Assembly (NCBI GenBank): GCA_030142905.1
Contig: JASJOG010000137.1
Location: 418,501 to 482,500 of the forward strand
Length of the DNA stretch: 64,000 nucleotides
Source: Heliopora coerulea
Taxonomy: Eukaryota > Cnidaria > Anthozoa > Scleralcyonacea > Helioporidae
Reading direction: 5' to 3'
The notes beneath the pieces are model-generated. The model saw only the letters and a list, made by a program, of their open reading frames with translations, did no database searches and had not been told where the DNA came from. Shown piece by piece: positions 13,401-24,752 of this stretch. The translations under genes and the position numbers were made by a program. How positions within the stretch are numbered: position 1 is the first letter of the stretch; every line of letters begins with the position of its first letter.

Positions 13401-16400
13401 CCTTCCCTCTTAGCAGGATTAATTCTATCAGTCTTATCAATTATTTTAATATACATTTTTGACCCGCTCACATCTAAATTATTTTTAGAAATTCTTATAC
13501 AATATGTAAATTTTTAATATTTTACAAAGGATTATAATAAAATTGTTCATCATTTCTTCTAAACTCCTTTGCTCCGACATAGCGGTTTGGAAAAACTGCT
13601 TAGAATGCAAATTAAAATTTGCATCTTGGTAAAGGGGCTTGCCCCGAAACGTTGACGATTTTTAAAGTTTGATTTTGTTCTTATAAATGTTGGTTTGAGG
13701 AAGATTCTTGTATATAACAAGTAATACCTATATATTTAACACATATATAACATATAATAATTTATAAAGTTGCTTATAAAACGAATCACATAATACGCTA
13801 ATTCGCAAAGAAAGTTTGGAAATTAATGTTTTCGAAGCCGAAAAAATTTGTGTAGAAAAGCATGTTTTTATCACATTTAAAGACATGACACGGTTATAAT
13901 TTTCCTTCGTCTTTTCTCCATAATTCTTCAGGAGCTTATAAGTATACGTATACGTATACATGTACTTATAAACTCATTAAAAATTCATGAGGAATGAATA
14001 TATTTATATTTGTGTATGTGTGTGTGTATCTGTATGTGTACGTGTGTATGTGCATGTGTGTATGTGCATGTGTCTATGTGTATGTATATGTGTGTCTATG
14101 TGTATATGTGTGTTTATTTTTATGTGTATATGTGTATGTATGGGTATGTGTATATTTTTCCCCTCCCTCACCACGCGAAGCGGGGTGCGAGAGTACTAAT
14201 CTCGACGTGCGTGGAATCCTGTTACACGCGTGGTGACTAGGGAGAAAAATTTTTGCTTTGTGTATGTTTCTATATATATATATATCCATAGATTCCGGTC
14301 ACTCAAAAATGCCGTGTGCCAGCTCGGGGAGTGGTATGTTGTTGACCAAACCATACTTAGGTACCGTATCGAAGCAAATCGATTTGGTCTCGTTATTTTT
14401 TCCCTTGTATTGGATCTCTCGCAAGTTGTTTACATCAGTTGAATACTGAAGCCAGTAAATGATTTAAGACCGGCAAACGAAATGGCTTTCTTGGTGCTTG
14501 CGGCTGGTTTCACTTTTGCAGGACATCTTGATTACTGGACAATTTACGACTTGAAAGAACAGTTGTAAAACTCAGCTCTTTGGAATATGCATTGGCCAAC
14601 TGTTCACATTATGGAGCAACGCTTTGACTTGGTTCTTTATCATGAATATGAAGAAAGACGTTACGGGAACTCGCTCGTTGCCGGGATATTTGCTAAGCAA
14701 CTGCATGTAAACGATATTCTTCGCTGTAGTTGAATCGATGTTGATTTGTATGAATCGAGACTTTCACGTTCTGGTAATCACTTACCTGGGCTACACAATC
14801 GCAGGTACGTCTGAATCGAGTAGCTGAGACACGCTGAAAAGCTATTTCTATTTGGAGATCATACTATCCTTCGGCAAAAATGTTGTCCACTTCAGTCTTT
14901 CTCACTTCTCGGGTGGCTTGTGGATGATTATCTTTACCTTGTTCGACCAGTAATGCTTTCATCAGGATTTTAACACCTCGCAAGAAATTTTGAAAGTATA
15001 AAGCCGTTTTCTTTCTGTAAATTCACCGTTGAACTCTTTGTGTCGAGATTACGATGAACGTTTCGTTGAAAGTACGTAAAAGTTGAAGGTTCGTATGCTA
15101 CTCCATTTTTCTGTTTTACGAAAGTTTTACCGTGGGAAAAAGTACGTCTTTTACTTTCCTCTACTCCTTCTTCTTTCGACAAAACGTGCAGAAGGTTTGC
15201 TTGTCGTATTTTGTTGCATGTTTTGTATTTTCCGATTTTTGGTCAGCAATAAAAATGCAAAACTCTCATGTTTTCTTTGTTTATTTCATCGGTTTCGTAA
15301 TTCCTTTCACCTTCGTTATCAAAGTCTTTTACCTCCGGATGAATACTAAGCATAAATCTTCATCATAGCACTTCTACTAGAAATTTTTGATTAACTTTAA
15401 GACAATGTAGGATTTATCAATTTTTTAATACAAAAAAAAAAAACAAAAACATTTTTTTCAATCATAAGCTATCCGTAATGCTGGTATCCGACCGGTAACC
15501 TATGAGAATGCTCCGCTTTTAAGAAGGAAAGTGTTGCCATCGACTAAAATGTCTTTCTTCAAAGTAAAAAAAAAGTGATAAGTTTCATCCAAAAACGACA
15601 CGAAATACGTCAAGATCACAACTAATACCGGGTCGTGATACGAAAATCCATTGTTTAGCAGTAGAATTGTCAGGATGGATCCCATTAATTACAAAACCGT
15701 TAAAGGTTATTCTCTCCAAACGTTTGGTTATAATAAAACAGAGTCAAACTTTTAAACGTAAATATGACGACGAACAGTTTAAATATAAAACAATTTCCAG
15801 TTTGGGTTGTTAATATTCGTGTGCAAATGTTGTCTTTTTCTTATATTGCACACCCTCTTCCAGTTATAGTAAGGGGGATTTGTCTTTTTGACAATTTTGA
15901 AAAATTATCAATGTTACTTGGACAGTTGGACTCTCGAGAGATATATTGGCAGGGTGGGCGAGGGGTTGTTGCGTGCACGTATTTCTAGTATATATGTATT
16001 AATTCAACAGCTTTGTAGAATTAAATCAGCTGTGTATAGTCATTAACGAATTTTTTATAGACGGCGGCAATGTTTGGATGTGGGGAAGAAATGAATATGG
16101 TCAGCTTGGTGCAGAAGTCAACTTTAGCATGATTAGCAAACCTTGTAAGCTGCAAATATCAAAAGAAGACAGGTGATCAAGAAATTGTTTATTTTCCGTA
16201 ACTTAAAGATTGTTTTTGTTCTTGCAATTATTGTAATCGCTCTTGTTGTCGTCGTTGTTGTTACTGTTGTTGGGATTTTTGTAGTTGTTCTTGTTCTTTC
16301 TGACTTTATCCCTCTGATTGTTGTCGTGTTTGTCGTGAAGTCGATTTTGATGTACGTTGTCCTCATCGTTGTGGTTCCCATTCGTGTTCATGTTAAGTTT

Positions 16401-19400
16401 TTCATATTGTGGTCGTTTAAATTATGTTGTAAATGAGACATGGGGCGGTGCTTTCAAGAATCTTTGTATTTAAAAAGTATCTTTATATCTCCCCAAATCA
16501 CAGTGCCAGTGTAAACGAGACAGTCACGGGTTCATCAACAAACCTTTTCATCGAATATCAAACACAACTGTTGGTTTATTGAACTATGCACAGTGGCGTA
16601 GAGAGGGGTGAGGAATGGAGTGCAACTATCCCTGGGCACAACAAAATAAGCTGGAGCAAAATTATTTCATGTATTTTTTTAAATAAAGATTAAAAGAATA
16701 TAAAATATCCAAAAGGCCATACAATTTTATCTCCCTAAATACTATCATACCGTTGTTGGCATGATATCTGTGATTTTTCAAGTTAACAGTGGGGGAAGTG
16801 GCACCATGAGTAACGTTTATCCCTGGGTACAGCTAGTGCTCACCAAGCCACTGACCATGCTAATAATTTAACTCTAAAAAGAGCAGCAAATGCTTCAACT
16901 TTCCCGTATTGATTACTTATTGACCGAGTGTGAGGTCTGTAAGGGAAAGTATTTGCCTGAGGTTTTCGTACAGACCGAGCGACGAAGGAGCGAGGTCTGT
17001 GCGGAAAAAACCGAGGACAAATGCTCTCCAGTACAGACCGATAAAACCAGGTTAATAAGGAATTTACCATATGGTTTTTGGTTTCTTCCTTCATCACTTT
17101 GAACGAAGCTTTTTGTTCGTAAGTGAGCGGCTTAGGTTTACTTGCTTGTTTTTACCTATTACTTCGTGGTTTTTTTGCATCTATTTATCTTGTTTTCTGC
17201 TTAAAATTATCGTTGAGAACATTGCACTTCTTTTTTCATAGTTTGTTGTTGTAAATCTTCTGTAAAACGTACCAGAATCTGATTTGTTTGTCTTCAGATC
17301 AACTCGGAAATTTTCCCTCCAAAACTAGTCAGCCTGTACGAAACACTTATTGCATGGCTAGGCAGCCAATCAGCTTGCGTCCTTTTGCGTACAGACCGGA
17401 TAACGAGCTCAGCCATATAATAATGGTTTGTACAACGTACAAGGACTGCATTCTTTTTTGCCTTTGGTTTCTTGTCTTCGAAAATATCATTTTTCTTTCA
17501 GCTCGGAAATTTTCATCACTGATGTAAGTTGCGGAAATAGTCATACAGCAGTGGTCACATGTAGGTTTGTTGCTGAGATAAAATCTTGAGATGAAAATAT
17601 GGTGTTATTTCAATTTAATTTAGTATTTCTTATTTACTTTCAAATTAACTATACTTATTTTTTTTATGAAAATCTCGATTTCCTACAAAAAGTCTGTGGT
17701 TTAGTCTATTGCTTTGGAGACAACAGTTATAACCAGCTTGGAAGAAGAATTCCTAATGATGGACCGTTAAAATGCAGTAGACCAGAACGAACAAAATTTT
17801 CATCTGGAGTCAAAATTAAGAAGGTTTCGTGTGGAGCTTTTCACACAGCTGCAGTATCAGGTAGTTTTTTCATGAGGGTCGATCTATATTTGTCCTTTAG
17901 GTCGATCTATATTAGTCCTGGAATTAGTATAGTATACATATAATGTATACTATACTAATTCCAGGTGGGAAAGTCTGACGAGTTGTTTCGATATTGCTCA
18001 CTGAACTATTTTAAAAACGTTTTATTCATCCATGACCTACATCGATGAACGACACTAATGTTCTTCATTGTTTTGACGACATTGTTCAGCACTGGTGAAG
18101 CAACAACGGTTGTTCGAGGTTGCTGGAACCGCAAAAAGCATCATTGATAGTTAATGTTGATTCACTAATATTAGTTTGACCGTTCAACCTTGTTAACAAA
18201 CTGTTACAGTATTGTTGTTTGAACAATGCCATTACACCATAATTATCATGCTGAACGGGAGTAGCACAACATTGTTGACAACGTGCAGCACAAGGTTGCT
18301 CACGGGACACAGTACATTGTTCACGGCCTACAGGACAACATTGTTCACTGGCTGCAACGCAGCGTTCTTCACGGGCTACCGCACAGCATTGTGGACAGGC
18401 TGCAGCACAACATTGTTCACAGGCTGCAGCGCAACATTGCTCAGAGGCTGCAGCGCAACATTGCTCAGAGGCTGCAGCAAAACATTGTTCAGGGGCTGCA
18501 GCAAAAGGATGCCAGCGGCTGCAGCACAACATTGTTCACAGGCTACAGCACAACTTTGCTCAGGGACTGCTGCACAACATTATTCACAGGCTGCAGCACA
18601 ACATTGCTCAGGGGCTGCAGCAAAATATTGTTCAGGGGCTGCAGCAAAAGGATGCCAGCGGCTGCAGCACAACTTTGCTCAGGGACTGCAGCACAACATT
18701 GTTCACAGGCTGCAGCACAACATTGTTCAAAGGCTGCAGCATAACATGGCTCAGGGGCTGCAGTACAACCCTGTTCAGAGGATGCAGCACAACATTGCCA
18801 CAAGCTGCAGCACGACATTATTTGCCGGCTGCAACGTAACAATTGTTCACGGGCTGCAGCTTAAGTGAAATGATTTTTTTCAAAGGCGATTCAATGTGAG
18901 CAGTAAACTGTAGTGTCACCTAGCCGTTCCTCTGCGGAAAGTGTTACAAACAGATGTCGCTATTTAGGGAGTCAGCTTTCGCCTCCTCACGACGCCTCAA
19001 GCCCCGTCCACACGTATACGTTTTCGCATAAAAACGTATACTTTTAGAAGCGTTTTTGAATTGAAACGCCGGCCTATCGTTTTCGCGTGGACGAAGAAAA
19101 CGGAGACTTTCGAAAACGATGACATCACGCCTTCGTGGCACTAGCCTCCAACGCATATTCCTATGTATGCTTAGTAGACAGGCATTAGTGTTTTCGAATT
19201 ATTGCTGCATTTACGTGTGGACGAGATGACAAATGAAAACAACTTCAAAAACGTTGTGTGGATGGAAAACATTTGATGGGTTTTCATATGAAAACGTATA
19301 GGTGTAGACGGGGCTTCAGATTGTTTTAAAAAATCCCCTCGCTTATCAATGTTAACGAGTTATTTTCCCGTCTTAGCCACCATATTCATGTACAAGTAAA

Positions 19401-22400
19401 AGACCTTTGTATGGTGAAACCCAGTTGACTTTGAAACAATCACACGAGATGATTATACACGGTAACAGAAGCTGGGGGATTTAGAATTTTGTTTTAAATA
19501 TTTTAACTATTATTCAGCCTATCGACCTAAGACAGTTTAATGACTAACCTTAGTGTTGTAATTTATAATTCTTGCGCCGTTGCTCCTGCAACCCTATTGC
19601 ACATTTTTACAATGTTTTTGGGGTGAACTGTACTGACACATGCCAGTCGCTGTTGACAAACGTTTCCCGGTATACTATTGTACAACGTTTGAAGTAAGCA
19701 TGTAAAAAATTAATATTGATTCTTTTATTTCTCAGAATTTGGGGAGATCTTTACTTGGGGAAATGGTTCTCATGGGCAACTTGGCCATGGAGATAATAGA
19801 ACAAGGTAATGAGCTAATTCGTGGACGATTAAAAAAATTATTCAAAGCTATTATTCTGGATAAGCGTCCTTTTCTTCTTTTCATATTAGTACGCATGCCA
19901 TTTATCAGTATTACAGTGCAATGTAGCCATAGGAAAACTCCACATGTCTATTTTGTAATCATGCAACTAAACTATGACCATAAAGTTATGGCGACTGGGG
20001 GGTCATTCAGAAATCGAACAACCGTTTAATGAACAGAAATGCTCAGCAAATTTGTTTTTTTATTGTTGAGGATATTGATGTTCATCGCGTCAAACATATT
20101 GCCAAACAATGGTATAATAATTGTCTCACTCAATTTCGGGAGTAATGATATAGCCTAAGAGACAAGAAAAATGTCTTATTTTCACAATGACACTTGGAAC
20201 TGTACATTCAGATGGAATTAACGAAGGTTTTTTCTTCATCTAATCTTTTACAAGTCACTGTTTTTCCTATGGTTGGATAAAAACGTTAGCTTTTGCGCTT
20301 TATTCCATTTGGTGTTTTCTAGTTTATTCCATTCACTGTTATTTTTGTATCGCAAGTTGCTGGTTTTGTCTACCATAGGCGTATAAAAATGTTAGTTTGT
20401 GTACTTTATTGACGTGAGTTTTTCTTTGTAATAGTTCCCACACGAAACATGAACCAATTCCTCTGGTGACTCCACTTGCTTGTTTACTGATCGACATTTT
20501 AAAATAGCAAATGATTTGCCAGTATTTGCTTCTCATAAATTACTTTCTTGATTAGTTTTTTGAATTGAATACTTTTTGTCGCTAAAAAGCATCTACCATG
20601 CAGTTAGCTATTTTAAGCACATACTGAGGTTTTTTCTATCGATGAAAAGCGATAAAAATCATCTCGCATTCATGACTGCGCGAAACACTTTTCCATGCAT
20701 GAGGAAACCGTTTCGCGTCTCTAATTGGCTGAGAAATTTCCAAACGACGTTTTCAGTGGATTAGTTTAGTCAGTAAATCACAGTGCGACAGAAATGGTTT
20801 TTTTGGGGTTTTTTTTATTTGTGCCACTGGATTGGCGAGGCAACCATTGGTTCTTTCAAATCAGCTTTTAGAGAAGGTCAATATTCTGGCTAGGGTGGTT
20901 ATGTTTATACCACCTTTCCTACTATTTTTAAATGTATTCACGAATATAGTTTTTCACCCTTGATTTTAATCAAAATCTTAACCTTTTACCTGACCTATTA
21001 TTAATTTTATAACCCTTCGTTTTTTTTATTTTTGTAAATTATTAATTTGATAGCCACAGGTTTGTCAGTAAAGTTGATTGATCGATATAACTCATTACCA
21101 AAATTAAGAAGAATACGACTTTTATCTCTACTCCTAAGCAGATTTGGCTATTTCTATACCTCTGGATATTAATTATGCTATTTTTCCTCCAAAACATGCA
21201 GATTCCTACCAACCCAAATAACTGAATGCTTTGAGGGAAAGCGGGTGCTATCGATAGCTTGTGGTTCGACTCACTCAACCTGTATAACGGAAATATTACC
21301 CAGAGGCAGCGGGGTTAAAAATTGTATGGGATGCTATGGAAAGTTCTCGCACGTAAAGTTGAAGGTGGGTTAAATGGCTTGTATGTTTTGTACAGTGCGC
21401 AAAATTGGAGTTAGGTGGAGCTTTGGGAATTTCAGGTTAAAATAAAGGTCTTGTAACGAACTAAACGCGGGCGTTTGGGTGCTGTTAACATAGACGATTT
21501 TCCATTCAACCATCCCTCTGAGATATTTAGAGAATGTTCTGACGCTAGCATACCACCAAAGAATGTGGTTATCGATATTTCCAAAAGAAAAATCGGTTAC
21601 GTTACGTTTTATATTCAGTAGGAACACGTTAGTTTTGCCAATCACCAGTACGCTCCCTAAAACTATTAAAAAGTCTGCCACTGCGAAAAAATTGTTCTTT
21701 TACGTTACATTGGGCAATTTGTATTGCGAAAGTGTTGTATGGGTGAAAACTGTCAGTTTTAACTGTAGGTTTAATTATTCCTTAGGATACGAGTCATGAT
21801 GTTCTTCTGAATGTAATCATATCTATAGTGCCGTGAATCTACATCAAGCTTATATGTCCTCGCTACTCCCCAGGCCAGCATTCTTGGCTTCAGCCAGGTG
21901 CCTTAAAAGACAACTCAAAGGATAGAGTCCTGCAATCGTATGCCCGTTGTTCAGAAAAACTTCAGTATCCGGTTGTTCAGAAGGCTATTAGCTTTTTCCA
22001 GGATTAGCGAAAATTTTGTGGACAAATTCTGATCATGATGCTGAAAAAAATTTGAATTTTCTTTCGCTGTTTTCGGGTGTCTACAAAAAGGTTTTACGTT
22101 GTTAAATCTGAGCTAGACTTTTCTACCAGAATAAATGAAACCAAAGCAACAGATTAGCTGGTAATTCTGGATTAGCTAATCGTGCTCCGAAAAACCGGCC
22201 CCAGAATTCCAATTTCTAACTGCTTTCGACAACTGTGGTGTTCGGTTTTTAGTCTGTTAGTGTTTCCAGCGTAACAGCTTTACTTCATTACTTTTAGTCA
22301 CGGTACCATTGTGATGGATGTGGAGGAACATTCTGCTCATCTTGCGCACCTAAAAGGCCTCGCCGCCTATGTGATAAGTGTTTCAAAATTATAGAAGAAA

Positions 22401-22411
22401 GTGAAGTTTAA
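4429..22411 (+). CDS. PH-RCC1-FYVE protein, 3' 14 exons (5' end missing)
   Basis: Spliced exons: 4429-4497, 4697-4801, 6178-6291, 7419-7488, 7828-7986, 8811-8966, 9356-9502, 12670-12840, 16061-16172, 17502-17560, 17693-17860, 19736-19805, 21202-21364 and 22298-22411. All junctions are GT-AG and in phase, giving 558 residues and a TAA stop. Residues 1-60 are the second half of a PLC-type PH domain ([13 protein letters not shown] ... [16 protein letters not shown]). Residues 120-496 hold seven RCC1 repeats ([73 protein letters not shown]), the right number for one closed seven-bladed propeller. Residues 508-549 hold eight cysteines in four CxxC pairs, a FYVE-like zinc finger. The order matches plant PRAF proteins without their C-terminal BRX domain. 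A role at phosphoinositide membranes or in GTPase regulation is inference. The first half of the PH domain must lie upstream and was not found. Confidence 0.9.
5278..5331. repeat. TA/GT microsatellite
   Basis: A run of T and TA followed by GTGCGCGTGCGTGTGTGTG-type dinucleotides within an intron of the PH-RCC1-FYVE gene. Overlapping open frames here are made by the repeat. Confidence 0.7.
6741..7070. mobile_element. Putative hAT-like MITE
   Basis: The ends are AGGGGCGGATC at 6741 and ATCCGCCCCT ending near 7069, an inverted pair of the CAGGGGCGGAT type common in non-autonomous hAT elements. There is a poly-G run just inside the left end. No transposase is present and I could not confirm an 8-bp target duplication. 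It lies in the intron between the third and fourth recognised exons of the PH-RCC1-FYVE gene. Confidence 0.5.
9655..10630. mobile_element. Non-autonomous DNA transposon with inverted ends
   Basis: The left end ACTTAAACACGGAGCGA is mirrored by TCGCTCCGTGTTTAAGT at the right end. If the TTAA on each side is a target duplication, the element runs from ACACGGAGCG to CGCTCCGTGT and would be piggyBac-like; otherwise ACTTAA is part of the inverted repeat. On the minus strand it holds two adjacent open frames (9950-10177 and 9732-9953), rich in K, E, R and S, that match no transposase I recognise. It sits in an intron of the PH-RCC1-FYVE gene. Confidence 0.6.
10737..11100. mobile_element. MITE with about 20-bp inverted ends
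   Basis: The left end GGTGCTGTTACACTTGCAAT and the right end ATTACAAGTGCAAACGCACC are imperfect reverse complements. Inside are further inverted pairs such as TTGTTGCGCAACAAAATTG. No transposase is encoded. Intronic. Confidence 0.65.
11753..12056. repeat. Head-to-head inverted pair of tRNA-derived SINEs
   Basis: The left arm 11753-11854 and right arm 11955-12056 are near-perfect 102-bp reverse complements around a 100-bp spacer. Each arm has a pol III A-box-like TGGTTAGAGCG, a B-box GGTTCGATCCC and a tail shared with the hairpin at 2500-2585. The tRNA-like part of the right arm (about 11934-12009) can form a 7-bp acceptor-type stem, but the D and anticodon arms are poor, so I read it as a tRNA-derived SINE, not a working tRNA. 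Confidence 0.8.
12240..12435. repeat. Heptamer tandem array (CATTAAA)n
   Basis: Degenerate 7-bp units CATTAAA, CATTAGA, CGTTAAA and CATTAAG repeat across the interval. Upstream sequence (11520-12240) is also low-complexity, rich in CAGTAA words. Intronic. Confidence 0.8.
13987..14150. repeat. GT/TATG-rich microsatellite
   Basis: Runs of TGTGTATGTG and variants. All three plus frames and a minus frame stay open because of the repeat, so none is a gene. Confidence 0.85.
14470..15368 (+). pseudogene. Possible decayed seven-helix receptor fragment
   Basis: Intronic stretch with several hydrophobic segments in shifting frames. The best one (about 15255-15345, ending [19 protein letters not shown]) resembles the fifth helix of a rhodopsin-family receptor with its conserved proline, and a hydrophobic stretch with ICMNR lies near 14720-14810. 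Frames are broken by stops. The resemblance is weak and could be chance in AT-rich DNA. Confidence 0.2.
16590..16853. mobile_element. Possible hAT-like remnant
   Basis: The left end CAGTGGCGTAGAGAGG is a common hAT-type terminus and a partial complement (AGCCACTGACC) lies near 16845. The words TATCCCTGGG and TATCCCTGGG recur inside. No target duplication or transposase is visible. Confidence 0.35.
16930..17050. repeat. Inverted repeat with CAGACC motifs
   Basis: GTATTTGCCTGAGGTTTTCG then CAGACCGAGC, followed by GCGAGGTCTG, CGG, AAAACCGAGG and ACAAATGC, form an imperfect inverted repeat. The GTACAGACCG word recurs at about 17032 and 17390. Intronic, no coding signal. Confidence 0.55.
17917..17965. 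repeat. Perfect 22-bp palindrome
   Basis: Arms 17917-17938 (CCTGGAATTAGTATAG...) and 17944-17965 are exact complements around a 5-bp loop. It starts 56 bp after the 3' end of the sixth RCC1-repeat exon, in the intron. Confidence 0.85.
18245..18860. repeat. 24-bp minisatellite with higher-order units
   Basis: About 25 copies of a 24-bp unit (core GGCTGCAGCACAACATTGTT, then CACA). Because 24 is divisible by three, long open frames appear on both strands (for example 18212-18868 + and 18086-18532 -), reading as 8-residue repeats rich in C, A, Q or H. A marker AAAAGGATGCCAGCGG recurs at about 18503 and 18646, showing a higher-order unit of about 143 bp. It lies inside an intron between correctly spliced exons, so coding is unlikely. 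Confidence 0.85.
18999..19316. mobile_element. MITE with about 27-bp inverted ends
   Basis: AAGCCCCGTCCACACGTATA begins the element and its imperfect complement (TATAGGTGTAGACGGGGCTT) closes it. Internal sequence is full of ACGTTTTCG and CGAAAACG words, a second level of inverted symmetry. No coding capacity. Intronic. Confidence 0.75.
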
Positions 22412-24564
22412 TTACCCAGTGTAGCCACTCCTGGATACTCGCAAATCATTTTTTGGTATACAACTATATTTCATATATAAGAATGCGTAGTTTACTCCCA
22501 ATATACAAGGGGGTGACGACGGCTGTTCTCGGCGAAGTGACTTGAGAACGCCGAACCGAAGCAAGGACAATATTCTGATTGATCCTTTTATGATCATAAA
22601 ATGTACACTAGCGTATAAAATGGACCTAATCAAATGATGATAATGATATAAATAATATTTAACTGTTTCGGTTGAGTGTCCGCAAACCTTAAGTGGCGGG
22701 AGGTCAGAGGAGCGCCACACTCTACCTAGTTAAAAGGCGCCAGAAACCCTCACGATGGTGATGCCACTGGTTACCCCACCAAGGACGGCGAGAGAAACCC
22801 CTTGCCAATATTAGTATATGTGAACAATCGTCCAGAAAATTTAATGGATTGGGATAGATTTCTGCAGTCAATAAAAGTTTGGCAGAAAAATTTGGGAACT
22901 CGCGTGCTAATAAATTTTCTTGGTATAACAGTCAAGAAGTCGGCAGAGCTGGAAATCAAAGCCAAGCTCAAAAATCAGATGAGAACGAAGGCGTTGCGAT
23001 TGATGTGTGCAACATGCATAATTACATGACCAAATTTAATGCTGATTGTGTAACAGCATTGTGTGGTAAAAATTTTTACGGCAATTTATCAGTATGTATC
23101 CTAAGCTTTATTCAAATTGCGGAAAATCTGCTCGCAATTTTGTTTAATCAGTTTCTTTCGGAAGCTCTGAAATTAATCGTCCTTTGGGAAAAGCATCACT
23201 GATAACCTTCCCCTTAGGTTCGGTTAAGTGTTTCAACTTTTTTCCTCTTCCGATATCCTATTCTAAACATATATTATCCCAACATATTTAACTTAGTGAA
23301 TTTCGTAAAATTTAGGGCAAATCCATCTTGACGCAACGGCAAGATTCACGTGCTAGTGGATATTACGGACGTAATACAGATTTACAAAAATTCGATTACC
23401 ACTTTAATTAGTTAGGCTGCTGTTAAGCGAAAATAAACACGAAGAAAGAAGTTTATTAGAACCACGGATTGTATGTTAGTGGGCTACTAGTGCACTGCTG
23501 CTGCTGTGTGCAGTTTTTACATGGTAATCGAGTCATTTCAAGTCCAACATTCGGATGGACGCTGTAGTTGGAACCACCTATCTTTTCTTCAGAAAACATA
23601 TCTTCTGATCTCTATTTTGTAATATTGCTTAAGATATTTTAAGAGCATCGGATAATTCAAATATCCTGCTCTAATACAGACTGTTTTACGTGTCATTATA
23701 TCCATAACCTTTTCCCTAGTCGTATGCAGGCCAGAAAGAAATGAACAAAATATCATTCAGGGCGGATGAGTTCTAAAGATATATGAAAACTATAACTGCG
23801 AGATTCATTGTTCTTTAATATTTTCTGGAAATATACCTGGAATTATATACAATCTGATACTAATCAAATGGTATTGTACGTTCGTTTCTTGTTAGTACGG
23901 GATGCCATCAGGTAATCGTATCACATAACTTGAAATAGCTGGAGCGGCGCCTGGGAAACAGGTCACGTTTAGTGGGAAGTTGTGTTGGTTTGTGCAAGAA
24001 TAGGAAACAGTGGTCGTTTTTCATAACTTTTAAACGTTTTCAACGATGGTTCTTCGTGCCCATGAAACTGTGCAAGCCATCCCAGATGTCCACCTAACTC
24101 CTCGGGCTTCCGGATTGACTTGATGAAAGGCAGTTATGAAGAATGTTCACGAAATTATTGAAAGTCTTTCAATTGGGGTGTATCGTGAATACATAAATAG
24201 GGGGAGCCCAACCCTGCTGATGAATATTTACTAAAGCTTGAATTAAATATCAAGGATTCCAATGCCGTAGGAGTGGTGAACCGAGGAACCTGACGAACAT
24301 ATATGTTATAGGATATATCACTACACTCATGGCAATAGCGTTAACCAAGTTTTTTAAGTGGTCAAAAAATTCTGTAGGGGTTGTTATAAAGTAGAAACCA
24401 TTATACCAAGGTGGTGGTTATGTTCTAAAGGTTCCCAGCAAATACCATTTTTAAGGGAATTGCTTTTTCTGCACGTTTACGTCTTCATATTACGGTAAGA
24501 ACGTTTTCAGTGATGTTGTTTCTTACTGTGAAAATATAAACCGTAAATTTACATGCCTTTAGTA
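22412..24564. other. 3' flank of the PH-RCC1-FYVE gene, no second gene seen
   Basis: The 3' UTR should begin here; a candidate AATAAA lies near 22872. A pair of overlapping open frames (22802-23202) has no recognisable domain. The rest, including 23.2-24.5 kb, shows no gene I can support. Confidence 0.4.
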
Positions 24565-24625
24565 TTTTACTCTGGCTTACGCCAGATGATATTACTCATC
24601 ACAGGGACAAGCCCTGAGACATGCC
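24565..24625. repeat. Copy of a dispersed repeat
   Basis: TATTTTACTCTGGCTTACGCCAGATGATATTACTCATCACAGG-type sequence, split here as two shared words: TTTTACTCTGGCTTACGCC and ATTACTCATCACAGG. Related copies lie near 28165-28275, 37290-37390 and 58140-58200. A further ATTACTCATCACAGGGATAA occurs at 24763. Confidence 0.55.
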
Positions 24626-24626
24626 C

Positions 24627-24752
24627 TGTAAATTATTCAATATCATCATTTGACATGGACAGCAGTGGAAAAGTATATGATGTGCTGTAGTTTTGGGATG
24701 AGCTTCACTTTGTGGAATAATCTGGTCGAAGCAGTGGTGTAGCTACATATGG
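24627..24752 (+). repeat. 126-bp inverted duplication, left copy
   Basis: Nearly identical to the reverse complement of 27983-28108, from TGTAAATTATTC to TACATATGG. Its inner end carries a hAT-type terminus (GCAGTGGTGTAGCTACATATGG, last 12 bases at 24741-24752), so the duplicated unit is a host or repeat flank plus the first bases of an element. Confidence 0.85.

Noticed and set aside
13987..14289. Cysteine/valine/tyrosine-rich proteins in three overlapping frames
   Set aside because: Made by a GT/TATG microsatellite.
18245..18860. CRISPR array, from regular repeats of about 24 bp
   Set aside because: Units are contiguous with no unique spacers, and the genome is animal.
18086..18868. Cysteine-rich or glutamine/histidine-rich repeat proteins of 99-218 residues
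   Set aside because: The frames exist only because the 24-bp minisatellite unit is divisible by three. They overlap on both strands and lie within a spliced intron.
22802..23202. Two overlapping frames that might be an extra 3' exon or gene
   Set aside because: The PH-RCC1-FYVE gene already ends with a stop at 22411, and the frames show no family pattern.
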